A stretch of DNA of 64,000 bases from a virus: positions 124,001-188,000 of IMG/VR virus record IMGVR_UViG_3300038465_000091; one strand, written 5' to 3'. Each line of letters begins with the position of its first letter. Within the stretch, counting starts at the first letter, position 1. This document shows positions 5,623-11,460 of the stretch, piece by piece. Position numbers and translations under genes: made by a program. The notes under the pieces are model-generated. The model had not been told where the DNA came from, did no database searches, and saw nothing but the letters and a program-made list of their open reading frames with translations.

Positions 5623-6201
5623 ATGAAAATCCTAAGCTGTGCCCAAGGCTGTCTTAATGGCCTCGACAGACTTGCTCTCGCCTTTGGCTATCTAGCCGAA
5701 CCACCAACCAACAACTCAATTCAAAGCCAGACTGTTTATGAAGTTCATCGCCTCTCCTGTGATGAGTGTGATTCAATTGAACGTAACGTGGGGGGCAACT
5801 GTGAACGCTGCGAAGAAGGTAAAATCCTTGTTCGTCAAGCAGATAACTCGGCTAAGAAAGATCGAGTCAAATATCCGCACTCCGACGAACCTTCAGTGCG
5901 CGGCGAAGTCTGTCAATACGTACTTTTCAATCCGCAAGATTTCTACTACTATCTGTACAACTATGGCAAAGGCTTCTTAAATCATTTTGATCGGGAGACT
6001 CAACAAAAACTTGTTCGTCGGGGCGTCGTCGGATACTTGTGGGGAGCGACCGTGCTGCTGGATCGTGGTGTTCCTCGGGGGTACATCTGCCTCTCACCGG
6101 ACATCCGCGAGAAAGCCCTAACCTCGAAGCAGTCGATCCTGATTGACGGCGGCTTCATAGAACTGAAAAGCATGAAATATACGCTTGAAGATTATGCCTA
6201 A
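5623..6201 (+). CDS. Capsid-domain fragment protein with zinc-ribbon insert
   Basis: A 192-residue protein. Residues about 45-70 hold CDEC and CERC, a zinc-ribbon pattern. Residues about 105-165 (LFNPQDFYYYL, DRETQQKL, GVVGYLWGAT, then GYICLSPD) align by eye with residues 203-255 of the major capsid protein at 46489-47448 (FNPRDYTDLL, DRETQRKL, GVMGYLWGAT, GCIYILAD). The rest of the capsid fold is absent. It may be a capsid paralogue reduced to one domain, a minor head protein, or a capsid-interfering protein. It starts at ATG 5623 after GAGGAAACG and overlaps the next gene by 8 bases. Confidence 0.65.
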   Translation: MKILSCAQGCLNGLDRLALAFGYLAEPPTNNSIQSQTVYEVHRLSCDECDSIERNVGGNCERCEEGKILVRQADNSAKKDRVKYPHSDEPSVRGEVCQYVLFNPQDFYYYLYNYGKGFLNHFDRETQQKLVRRGVVGYLWGATVLLDRGVPRGYICLSPDIREKALTSKQSILIDGGFIELKSMKYTLEDYA

Positions 6202-6358
6202 GAAGCCGACATTCGGACAGCAGATGGAAGCGATGCTCGTGCTGGGCTGCGTGGTCTGGCTCGTCATCGGGATCGCCAGTGACGTTTTGAATTTCATCAT
6301 GCGTCACTGGACGATTTTCTCGCCTCTTTCCATTCTCCTTGATTTGGTGGTATATTAA
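6194..6358 (+). CDS. Small membrane protein
   Basis: A 54-residue frame from ATG 6194, overlapping the gene before it. A short basic N-terminus (PKKPTFGQQ) is followed by one hydrophobic span (about residues 12-32) and a second hydrophobic C-terminal stretch ending in VVY. It is probably an inner-membrane protein. No homologue is recognised. Confidence 0.5.
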   Translation: MPKKPTFGQQMEAMLVLGCVVWLVIGIASDVLNFIMRHWTIFSPLSILLDLVVY

Positions 6359-6363
6359 ACGAG

Positions 6364-6621
6364 ATGGCAAAAATCAATAAGAAGACCAAGACCTGCGGTA
6401 GCACCACCTGCGTCGGCTGCCTGCCGCCGAAGAAGTTCGTATTCAAGATTGAGGGGAGCTTTGAGCTTCCAGCTTTCTGGACTGCGGACGCCGCCGAAGT
6501 GATACTGACAAAGGCTCTCGATCAGGGGTTGAACCTCATCGTCGAGGGGCGTTGCAGTAATAGCATCGAATACGCCGCTTACGTTTTCGAGGACAAAGAT
6601 GCCGACTCCAGCTTCCGTTGA
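6364..6621 (+). CDS. Small protein of unknown function, possibly leaderless
   Basis: An 85-residue protein. It begins with a Lys-rich segment and the CGSTTCVGC cluster, which with later residues could bind zinc, followed by an alpha/beta core (FVFKIEGSFELP, then a helix and LIVEGRC). GGTATATTAA lies only five bases before the ATG, leaving no room for a ribosome binding site. Function unknown. Confidence 0.6.
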   Translation: MAKINKKTKTCGSTTCVGCLPPKKFVFKIEGSFELPAFWTADAAEVILTKALDQGLNLIVEGRCSNSIEYAAYVFEDKDADSSFR

Positions 6622-6642
6622 GATAATGCAGTACGCATAGTC

Positions 6643-6681
6643 CAAAATTCCTATCGATTCTGATCCATTTTTGGGTATAAT
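6643..6681 (+). promoter_or_regulatory. Promoter with conserved upstream CAAAATTCCTA element
   Basis: CAAAATTCCTATCG at 6643-6656 and GGGTATAAT at 6673-6681. The same pair of elements, at nearly the same distance (32-33 bases), occurs at 7620/7652 and 10190/10222, suggesting a phage-specific promoter class. Confidence 0.5.
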
Positions 6682-6713
6682 AGTCTTTCAGGCTCTTCTA
6701 TAGGGGATACCTT

Positions 6714-7109
6714 ATGCATGGAACTGGCGATGTCTTAGGCGATCTGCTCAAGATCGCGGCAATGAACAAGGCGCAGATCGAGAAGCTCCTTGAACATTGG
6801 CAGATGGTGCAGCAAAAGAACCCCCCATCATCTGGGGAATGGCAAGACGCCTCAAAGCGAATCCACGAATTGGCCGAAATTCAACGACTCGTCACCGATG
6901 CGCTCAAGAACCCTTTTGGGAAGCCCGACTACAAGTTCGTCAACCTCGAAGAGGTCTCCGCTCTTTTCAAGCGTCAGATCGAGCGGCTGGGTTGCACCGA
7001 TGTCAAAATAGCGGCCACTTTGAATCACGACGCTATTGACATCGAAGCTCGCTTTACACCCCCGCCATCCCCAATTGTTATCAGTTTCACGGTTGAACCG
7101 AAGGAGTAA
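6714..7109 (+). CDS. Unknown protein, helical N-terminal half
   Basis: A 131-residue protein with a long helical N-terminal half (about residues 10-75, Lys, Glu and Leu rich, coiled-coil-like) and a C-terminal beta-rich part ending in VISFTVEPKE. TAGGGGA lies 10 bases before the ATG and a clear promoter lies at 6676. No family recognised. Confidence 0.65.
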   Translation: MHGTGDVLGDLLKIAAMNKAQIEKLLEHWQMVQQKNPPSSGEWQDASKRIHELAEIQRLVTDALKNPFGKPDYKFVNLEEVSALFKRQIERLGCTDVKIAATLNHDAIDIEARFTPPPSPIVISFTVEPKE

Positions 7110-7112
7110 CCC

Positions 7113-7325
7113 TTGGTTGAACACCACCACGAACGTTGCCACAGTTGCCATAAGCCGTTCGATCATGAATTGCTGGATTTCTTGTCCTGCGAATTGAATG
7201 AGTGCTACCGCTGCACTATGATCGACGAAAAAGACGCCTTCCGCCGTCTGCGGGAGTTGCGGCGTCGGATAATCGTCGGCAACCTGATGGATAGCGTGCC
7301 GATGGCGACGAAAGCGATCCAATGA
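7113..7325 (+). CDS. Small zinc-finger-like protein
   Basis: A 70-residue protein read from TTG 7113, placed 6 bases after AAGGAG. It contains HHHERCHSCHKPFDHE near the start and a second CELNECYRC cluster, which fits a four-Cys zinc site. The C-terminus is a basic helix (RRLRELRRRI). It overlaps the next gene by ATGA. DNA or RNA binding is plausible but not shown. Confidence 0.55.
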   Translation: MVEHHHERCHSCHKPFDHELLDFLSCELNECYRCTMIDEKDAFRRLRELRRRIIVGNLMDSVPMATKAIQ

Positions 7326-7615
7326 AACCCGATTGGACTCAAATCACCTTCGGCCCGCGTGCTCGCTGGGAACGCCGCGATGGGGCGATTGTGAGATACG
7401 ATGAGTCATCGCCATATCCCAACCCAGCCGTGTCCTCGGCAAAGATGTTCACGGCATGGGAGCCCGATCCTTCCGAGCGGGCGTTATCGATGGAGCGAGG
7501 CCACTGGCGAGTAGCTCAGGACGGGCACAGATTCAAGTTTTCGTTTCCTCGGCGATGGAAGACGGCAGAAGCAGCGATGCGGGCGGTGAACAAAGAATTC
7601 CCCTTTCAAAAATAA
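7322..7615 (+). CDS. Small protein of unknown function
   Basis: A 97-residue protein coupled by ATGA to the zinc-finger gene before it. It has several Trp and Arg residues, opens KPDWTQITFGPRARWERRDG and ends in a helix (KTAEAAMRAVNKEF). No catalytic motif visible. A promoter begins directly behind its stop. Confidence 0.6.
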   Translation: MKPDWTQITFGPRARWERRDGAIVRYDESSPYPNPAVSSAKMFTAWEPDPSERALSMERGHWRVAQDGHRFKFSFPRRWKTAEAAMRAVNKEFPFQK

Positions 7616-7619
7616 TTTT

Positions 7620-7657
7620 CAAATTTCTATCGAAAATCTCGACTTCCATGGTATTAT
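7620..7657 (+). promoter_or_regulatory. Promoter with conserved upstream element, extended -10
   Basis: CAAATTTCTATCG at 7620-7632 and TGGTATTAT ending at 7657. Spacing and sequence match the promoters at 6676 and 10222. It lies just upstream of a short frame, a terminator and the tRNA-Ile. Confidence 0.5.
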
Positions 7658-7664
7658 AGTAGAC

Positions 7665-7754
7665 ATGAAGCAGACACTCCAAACTCGAACTACAACGCAA
7701 CAAATTACAATTACGTGCGTGCGGGTCGGCGTGTCTGGTACTCAGGGTGAGTAA
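7665..7754 (+). CDS. Possible 29-residue leaderless peptide
   Basis: ATG 7665 lies seven bases after TATTAT and opens a 29-codon frame rich in Thr and Gln, ending 26 bases before a terminator. The promoter-peptide-terminator order resembles a leader peptide with attenuation, or a small RNA unit that happens to contain a short frame. No homologue known. Confidence 0.3.
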   Translation: MKQTLQTRTTTQQITITCVRVGVSGTQGE

Positions 7755-7780
7755 CCCCTAGAAAAATCAGAGACTTCCGA

Positions 7781-7806
7781 GCCGCCCACGGGCGGCTTTT
7801 GTATTT
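7781..7806 (+). terminator. Intrinsic terminator
   Basis: GCCGCCC/GGGCGGC hairpin with a two-base loop, followed by TTTTGTATTTT. It ends the short unit from the promoter at 7620 and directly precedes tRNA-Ile. Confidence 0.75.
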
Positions 7807-7883
7807 TGGCGGGTAGCTCAACTGGCTAGAGCACTGAACTGATAATTCAGAGGTTGGGGGTTCAAGTCCCTCTCCGCCAACCA
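7807..7883 (+). tRNA. tRNA-Ile (GAT)
   Basis: A canonical cloverleaf: acceptor TGGCGGG/TCCGCCA, D-arm GCTC/GAGC, anticodon stem CTGAA/TTCAG with loop CTGATAA, T-arm GGGGG, TTCAAGT, CCCTC, A73 and CCA encoded. Confidence 0.9.
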
Positions 7884-7902
7884 AATTTTAGAGGAGGTAG
7901 TC

Positions 7903-8040
7903 ATGGCTGAGACCTTGGAACAAGAGGATTACTCGACGTGGACTTCGTGCCAGATGTACGGGCACAATTACGTGACTGATGAAGATCAGCCGAACTATCA
8001 CTTCTGTACCGACTGTGACGAAGCTTACTTTGACGAGTGA
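7903..8040 (+). CDS. Small acidic zinc-ribbon-like protein
   Basis: A 45-residue protein with a strong GAGGAGG seven bases before ATG 7903. It is acidic and carries one Cys early (TSCQMYGHNY), and a later CTDCDE pair, a possible zinc site including His. It lies between tRNA-Ile and the next tRNA. Function unknown. Confidence 0.6.
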   Translation: MAETLEQEDYSTWTSCQMYGHNYVTDEDQPNYHFCTDCDEAYFDE

Positions 8041-8050
8041 GTTTCGTTGT

Positions 8051-8124
8051 GGACCCGTCTTCCAATGGCAGGATCGGCGACCGATTATCGCTCAATGGTG
8101 GTTCGAATCCATCTGGGTCTACCA
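8051..8124 (+). tRNA. tRNA, anticodon GAT with C33 (Ile-like, atypical)
   Basis: The acceptor is GGACCCG/TGGGTCT with two G-T end pairs; the D-stem is short (TCC/GGA); the anticodon stem GGCGA/TCGCT carries the loop CCGATTA; the T-arm is GGTGG, TTCGAAT, CCATC, with ACCA. Bases 34-36 read GAT, but base 33 is C instead of the near-universal U. It may be poorly active in decoding. Confidence 0.6.
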
Positions 8125-8143
8125 AGTTCAATGTGGCATATCG

Positions 8144-8190
8144 TACCCATACAGGGGCCGATTAGGGGAGTATAAGCCGCCTTATGGGTA
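8144..8190 (+). promoter_or_regulatory. Inverted repeat that includes a start codon
   Basis: TACCCATA (8144-8151) pairs with TATGGGTA (8183-8190). The second arm contains the ATG of the next gene, and the loop holds its AGGGGAG. Folding would hide the start codon, so translation may be controlled by RNA structure. Confidence 0.35.
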
Positions 8191-8357
8191 CAACGGACGA
8201 GCGACCATGCGAGGCGTGCGGAGTCAAGGCGGGTGGGAACCTGCGGATGCATGAGAAGGATTGTGCGTTGATCGCGAGTTATTGTGAAAGGTTTCCCGGG
8301 GGCAAGAACTCGCCGCAGTGGGAACGTAAAGGCCCTCGGATGAATGCGAAACACTAA
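8184..8357 (+). CDS. Small zinc-knuckle-like protein
   Basis: A 57-residue protein with a CEACG pair, followed by MHEKDC, a C2HC-like arrangement typical of compact zinc knuckles, then a basic C-terminus (KGPRMNAKH). AGGGGAG lies 13 bases upstream, longer than usual, and the start sits in a hairpin arm. It lies between two tRNAs. Confidence 0.5.
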   Translation: MGTTDERPCEACGVKAGGNLRMHEKDCALIASYCERFPGGKNSPQWERKGPRMNAKH

Positions 8358-8368
8358 AATTTAGAAAT

Positions 8369-8450
8369 GCTAGCGTGGCACAGTGGCGACTGCAATGGTT
8401 CCGTAAACCATCATACAACACCGGGGGTTCGAGTCCCTTCGCTAGCTCCA
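8369..8450 (+). tRNA. tRNA-Thr (CGT), atypical
   Basis: The acceptor is a perfect GCTAGCG/CGCTAGC; the anticodon stem ATGGT/ACCAT has loop TCCGTAA, giving CGT with C33; the T-arm is GGGGG, TTCGAGT, CCCTT; T73 and CCA are encoded. The D-stem is only three pairs (GCA/TGC) and the variable region is 11 bases. The amino acid is assigned from the anticodon only. Confidence 0.6.
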
Positions 8451-8456
8451 GATTTG

Positions 8457-8531
8457 CAGACGTAACACAATTGGCAGTGTACTTTCTTGGTAAGAAAGAG
8501 GTTGTGGGTTCGACTCCCATCGTCTGCTCCA
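8457..8531 (+). tRNA. tRNA-Thr (GGT)
   Basis: Cloverleaf with acceptor GCAGACG/CGTCTGC, D-stem ACAC/GTGT, anticodon stem CTTTC/GAAAG, loop TTGGTAA (GGT), T-arm GTGGG, TTCGACT, CCCAT, T73 and CCA. All tertiary landmarks are present. Confidence 0.85.
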
Positions 8532-8547
8532 TTTTTAGGAGAACAGC

Positions 8548-8844
8548 ATGTACAACTGTGAGATGTGCAACACGTCGTTCGAGGAAAAGGCGGACTTTCT
8601 CGCCCATCCTCATATCATCCAGAAGAAGCTACCAGTCGGTAGGGTGGAAGTGATGCACAGTTGCGGACACGTGGAAGTAGTCCGCAGTTTCGACGACCCG
8701 ATGTATTCGGAAGAGCGAATCGCAAAGCTCGGGAAGACGAAGGAACAGTTCGTAAAGGAACAGATTGAATGGTACGCGAGCGTGCCCTGTCCCGGCTGCT
8801 ACGTTCCTCGACACGGATATGCGATGAACGGGCCGTGTTGCTAG
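8548..8844 (+). CDS. Zinc-finger-like protein of unknown function
   Basis: A 98-residue protein, ATG 8548 after TTAGGAGA. It opens with YNCEMCNTSF and a following FLAHPH, a C2H2-like finger, and has a second cluster near the end (CPGC, then PCC). The centre holds HSCGHVEVV. It could bind nucleic acid. It is located between tRNA-Thr(GGT) and a pair of identical hairpins that overlap its stop codon. Confidence 0.6.
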   Translation: MYNCEMCNTSFEEKADFLAHPHIIQKKLPVGRVEVMHSCGHVEVVRSFDDPMYSEERIAKLGKTKEQFVKEQIEWYASVPCPGCYVPRHGYAMNGPCC

Positions 8845-8886
8845 GCGGGTAAGCGCCTAAGAAAAGTTTAGGCGGAAAGACGCCTA
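8842..8886 (+). repeat. Tandem hairpins with identical stems
   Basis: TAGGCG, GGTAAG, CGCCTA (8842-8859) and TAGGCG, GAAAGA, CGCCTA (8869-8886). The stem is the same 6 bp, the loops differ. The first hairpin includes the stop codon of the preceding gene. No U-run follows the first, and only a weak one follows the second, so these may be processing or protein-binding sites more than terminators. Confidence 0.5.
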
Positions 8887-8895
8887 CAAAAATTT

Positions 8896-8980
8896 GCTAC
8901 TGTGGCTCAGCGGCGACAGCACCGCACCTGTAATGCGGCGGGGAAACCCCACGGGAGTTCGAGTCTCCCCGGTAGCTCCA
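8896..8980 (+). tRNA. tRNA-Thr (TGT), atypical, with long variable arm
   Basis: The acceptor is GCTACTG/CGGTAGC; the anticodon stem CCGCA/TGCGG has loop CCTGTAA (TGT with C33); the T-arm is GGGAG, TTCGAGT, CTCCC; T73 and CCA are encoded. The variable region contains GGGG, AAA, CCCC, a real extra arm, unusual for Thr. The D-stem is short (GCT/AGC). Confidence 0.6.
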
Positions 8981-9065
8981 AGTTCGATTGATTCGTATGC
9001 CAGAAAGTGACTTATACGTCGCTTTTCAGCTACGGATCGATCTAAAGTGACGTAGAAATCACATT

Positions 9066-9139
9066 TGGGAGATCGTTCAACGGCAGGACGACAGACTTTG
9101 AATCTGTCTATCTAGGTTCGAATCCTAGTCTCCCAGCCA
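9066..9139 (+). tRNA. tRNA-Gln (TTG)
   Basis: Acceptor TGGGAGA/TCTCCCA with the weak first pair and G73 that are typical for tRNA-Gln, D-stem GTTC/GGAC, anticodon stem ACAGA/TCTGT, loop CTTTGAA (TTG), T-arm CTAGG, TTCGAAT, CCTAG, CCA encoded. Confidence 0.9.
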
Positions 9140-9151
9140 GTATTAGCCCTT

Positions 9152-9484
9152 ATGGGCTACAAAAACAAAACGGATCAACTAGCAAGCCAACGACGTTGGT
9201 ACAGCAACCATAAAGTTGAAGAGGTCGAACGAGTTCTTCAACGCCGACGTGATTTATACGACTGGCTCCGCAAATTAAAGAGAACTCTTAAGTGCAATCG
9301 GTGTCCCGAGAGTTTTTGGGTATGTTTGGATTTTCATCATACCGATCCAACTGAGAAGGACATGAGTGTGGCGCAGGCTGTTCGCAACGGTTGGAGCAAG
9401 AAACGCATCTTGGCTGAAATTGCCAAATGCGAGGTTCTTTGCAAGAACTGCCACGCGAAAGAGCACGCCAAAATTGGGAAGTAG
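9152..9484 (+). CDS. HNH endonuclease (probable homing endonuclease)
   Basis: A 110-residue protein with the HNH signature: a CNRC pair, then LDFHHTDP (the His-His strand), and CEVLCKNCHAKEH at the C-terminus with the second Cys pair and the last His. The N-terminus is basic and helical. This size and layout match freestanding phage HNH nucleases. ATG 9152 is five bases after TATTAG and may be leaderless; alternatively tRNA-Gln processing frees the 5' end. Its stop codon TAG is formed by bases 8-10 of the next tRNA, and its last codons are the 5' acceptor strand. Confidence 0.85.
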   Translation: MGYKNKTDQLASQRRWYSNHKVEEVERVLQRRRDLYDWLRKLKRTLKCNRCPESFWVCLDFHHTDPTEKDMSVAQAVRNGWSKKRILAEIAKCEVLCKNCHAKEHAKIGK

Positions 9485-9551
9485 CTCAATTGCGTAGAGC
9501 AACTGCCTTTGAAGCAGAAGGTTGGGGGTTCGAGTCCCTCCTTCCCAGCCA
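9475..9551 (+). tRNA. tRNA-Gln (TTG), second copy
   Basis: Acceptor TGGGAAG/CTTCCCA, G73, CCA; D-arm GCTC/GAGC; anticodon stem ACTGC/GCAGA (first pair A-A mismatch), loop CTTTGAA (TTG); T-arm GGGGG, TTCGAGT, CCCTC. It overlaps the end of the HNH gene by ten bases. Confidence 0.88.
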
Positions 9552-9558
9552 AATTCTC

Positions 9559-10002
9559 ATGACTACCCATTTCATGGGTATGGACATCCTTCACAAATTC
9601 ATTCTGGGCGGTGAAATCTACCTCGCCGCCGCTTCAGGACTCGTTGTCGTTAGTGCGTTGTTCCGTAGCTGGCATCACCTTCGCGGCACATCGAACACCA
9701 TGCCAATGAACCCCGCGAACATCGCTATCGCTATGGCGAAGTCCAATAACGAAAGCCGCATCCACCGCTGGCTAGACGCGTTCGATATTTTCTTGAATGT
9801 CAGTTTTATGAACGGGTCCAACGATGAAACGATGTCCGCGCACGCATGGCGAGCATCCGTCGAAGGTCATCTGTGGGGCAAGGCGATGAACTGGTGGTTA
9901 AGTGGCTTCCAGCCGAACCACGGGTATCAAGCCGCTTGCGGCGATCTCCAGCGGGCGCTGAATCGCATGGCTGTTGAGAAGAAGGCGCTCGGCCTTCAGT
10001 AG
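9559..10002 (+). CDS. Membrane-anchored protein of unknown function
   Basis: A 147-residue protein. I chose ATG 9559, eight bases after the tRNA; ATG 9574 or 9580 are alternatives. One membrane segment lies at about residues 14-35 (GGEIYLAAASGLVVVSALF), followed by a soluble domain with several Trp residues and helices. No family recognised. It ends with TAG directly before a convergent small minus-strand frame. Confidence 0.6.
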   Translation: MTTHFMGMDILHKFILGGEIYLAAASGLVVVSALFRSWHHLRGTSNTMPMNPANIAIAMAKSNNESRIHRWLDAFDIFLNVSFMNGSNDETMSAHAWRASVEGHLWGKAMNWWLSGFQPNHGYQAACGDLQRALNRMAVEKKALGLQ

Positions 10003-10178
10003 TTACGCCGTGCTGGTGCCTGTTCTTTGGTCCTTGCCTGTAAAAATTCCGCAGCTTTAATCAGCAATGCGGGGTCATCCGAGAAGCACCCCATACCCTT
10101 TGTTGTGCCAAACCAGTGCAATTTTGAGCATTTTGTGATAGACTTTTGAATGTGACTGACACTACCATTTTCAGTCAT
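9996..10178 (-). CDS. Possible small minus-strand protein
   Basis: A 60-residue frame that fills an otherwise empty 240-base gap and converges with the preceding gene, overlapping its stop by 7 bases. The composition looks protein-like (KLHWFGTTKG, a PALLIKAAEFLQ helix and a basic tail). There is no clear ribosome binding site. The + strand of the same stretch is also open for 48 codons after the amber stop of the gene before it, so the assignment is uncertain. Confidence 0.3.
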   Translation of the reverse strand: MTENGSVSHIQKSITKCSKLHWFGTTKGMGCFSDDPALLIKAAEFLQARTKEQAPARRNY

Positions 10179-10189
10179 AAATCAAGTTT

Positions 10190-10227
10190 CAAAATTCCTA
10201 GCCAAAACGCAACCCCTTCGGTATAAT
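10190..10227 (+). promoter_or_regulatory. Promoter of the exopolysaccharide operon
   Basis: CAAAATTCCTA at 10190-10200 and CGGTATAAT ending at 10227, the third copy of the two-part promoter seen at 6676 and 7652. A GAGGAGA ribosome binding site and ATG 10245 follow. It is the only clear promoter before the GH16 and synthase genes. Confidence 0.6.
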
Positions 10228-10244
10228 GGGGACGAGGAGAATAC

Positions 10245-10607
10245 ATGGGAACAACTTGTCCATTGAATGATCTCGGGTTACATTTTTGTCAATGTAAGGA
10301 TGAGCCAGTTCGGTCGATCAACTCGAAAGAAGAGTTTACCCGCGCACTGACTCGCCTTGTCCTCACGCTAGCCGCTAAACTCGATCTGACGCCAACCGAT
10401 CTATACGGTGTGGTTGTTCGACTTAGTGACATCGATTCCGAGATCGTCACGAAATTCACCGAAGCACATGCGGGGCAGACTTTTGGTACCGCCGTTGAAG
10501 CGGGGCAGCGTAGCATGGAATTTCGCCGCGAATACCTCACCGCCCTTCTGGAAAATGAATCAAATATCTCAAACGAGGAACAGAACAATGAACTCACTAC
10601 TGACTAA
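10245..10607 (+). CDS. Small protein at the head of the exopolysaccharide operon
   Basis: A 120-residue protein with GAGGAGA seven bases before ATG 10245. CPLNDLGLHFCQC near the start gives three cysteines; the rest is helical with an acidic C-terminus. It overlaps the GH16 gene by 20 bases. No family recognised; a regulator of the operon is possible only by position. Confidence 0.6.
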   Translation: MGTTCPLNDLGLHFCQCKDEPVRSINSKEEFTRALTRLVLTLAAKLDLTPTDLYGVVVRLSDIDSEIVTKFTEAHAGQTFGTAVEAGQRSMEFRREYLTALLENESNISNEEQNNELTTD

Positions 10608-11373
10608 GGTTCGATCTCTTTCCGCTGGCGTGGTTGCCGTAGTTGTTGGTCTCTTCACACCAGCGACCATGCCCGCCCAAACCCCCACACCCACGTTTCA
10701 GGACACTTTTGTCGGCGGAAATTTCGATCCGTCGCTTTGGACCGTGGCCACTGGCCCAGCCGCTGGCGGCGGCGTGTATCTCGCGCAAAACGTGGACTCC
10801 TCCGAGGGACATTTGCGCCTGAAGCTCTCGCAGCGCAGAGAAGGCGCGGTTCTCATCTCCGAGGGCAGTGAAATCATGTCCAAGGGACTCTACGGATACG
10901 GCACCTACACCTACGTGATGCGGATGTCGTCAACCGCCGCCTCGCATAAACTTTCGGGCAAGTCTGTATCGGGTAGTGTGTCGGCTGGGTGGAATTACCT
11001 CCCGGGATCGGAGACCGAGATTGATTTCGAATTTCGTGCGGATAAGCCGAACGGCGTCCAAGTGGGTTGTTTCACGAATCGCGACCCATCGCGACAAGAG
11101 ACCCGCATCCATATCAGTTCGATGAGTAGGAACTCTAACTTAGAGCAAAGCTTCCACACATACACCTTTATATGGACTCCAAAGTCCATCGTTTGGTACG
11201 TAGATGGGAAAAAGTCTTGGCAGACGAACAGCAACGTGCCGACGAAGCCAGCCCAGATTCGCATCAACCACTGGGGCATCGACAATCCGAAGTTCGGCGG
11301 CTCAGCTACCGTGAACGTGGATCGGTACATGTACGTGAAGAGCGTGAGTTTCGCGCCCCTCGCGGGAAAGTAG
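10588..11373 (+). CDS. Secreted GH16 family glycosidase
   Basis: GH16 enzymes cleave beta-glucans, agar-type galactans and related polymers. ATG 10588 follows GAGGAACA. Residues 1-31 form a signal peptide (basic start, hydrophobic GVVAVVVGLF, cut near MPAQ). The catalytic ExDxE core is ETEIDFE, with Glu144, Asp146 and Glu148 as nucleophile, helper and acid/base by family analogy. C-terminal beta strands (YTFIWTPKSIVWYVDG) are typical of the fold. At 261 residues it is a normal size. It should act in the periplasm or outside and may trim the polymer made by the neighbouring synthase. The stop is TAG, and the frame continues downstream into a membrane segment. Confidence 0.85.
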   Translation: MNSLLTKVRSLSAGVVAVVVGLFTPATMPAQTPTPTFQDTFVGGNFDPSLWTVATGPAAGGGVYLAQNVDSSEGHLRLKLSQRREGAVLISEGSEIMSKGLYGYGTYTYVMRMSSTAASHKLSGKSVSGSVSAGWNYLPGSETEIDFEFRADKPNGVQVGCFTNRDPSRQETRIHISSMSRNSNLEQSFHTYTFIWTPKSIVWYVDGKKSWQTNSNVPTKPAQIRINHWGIDNPKFGGSATVNVDRYMYVKSVSFAPLAGK

Positions 11374-11379
11374 GGGACT

Positions 11380-11460
11380 GTGAACATCTACATCTACGTC
11401 GTTGCCCTTTTAGCGGTCATCATTGGCGTGCTTAAAAAGGCATATCGGAAAGAAAGCTGA
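11380..11460 (+). CDS. Small membrane peptide or amber-readthrough extension of GH16
   Basis: A 26-residue frame from GTG 11380 encodes one hydrophobic span (IYIYVVALLAVIIGVL) and a basic tail (KKAYRKES). It is in the same frame as the GH16 gene, only two codons past the GH16 amber stop, so readthrough would add exactly this anchor to the enzyme. Its own start has AGTAGGGGACT upstream, so independent translation is also possible. Its stop overlaps the synthase start. Confidence 0.45.
   Translation: MNIYIYVVALLAVIIGVLKKAYRKES

Noticed and set aside
8982-9065. A further degenerate tRNA between tRNA-Thr(TGT) and tRNA-Gln
   Set aside because: Only a GAAAGTGAC/GTCGCTTTTC-type hairpin can be drawn; there is no acceptor pairing, T-loop or CCA end.
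9427-9558. N-terminal extension of the membrane protein at 9559
   Set aside because: The extension would run through the end of the HNH gene and the whole of tRNA-Gln; ATG 9559 after the tRNA is more plausible.
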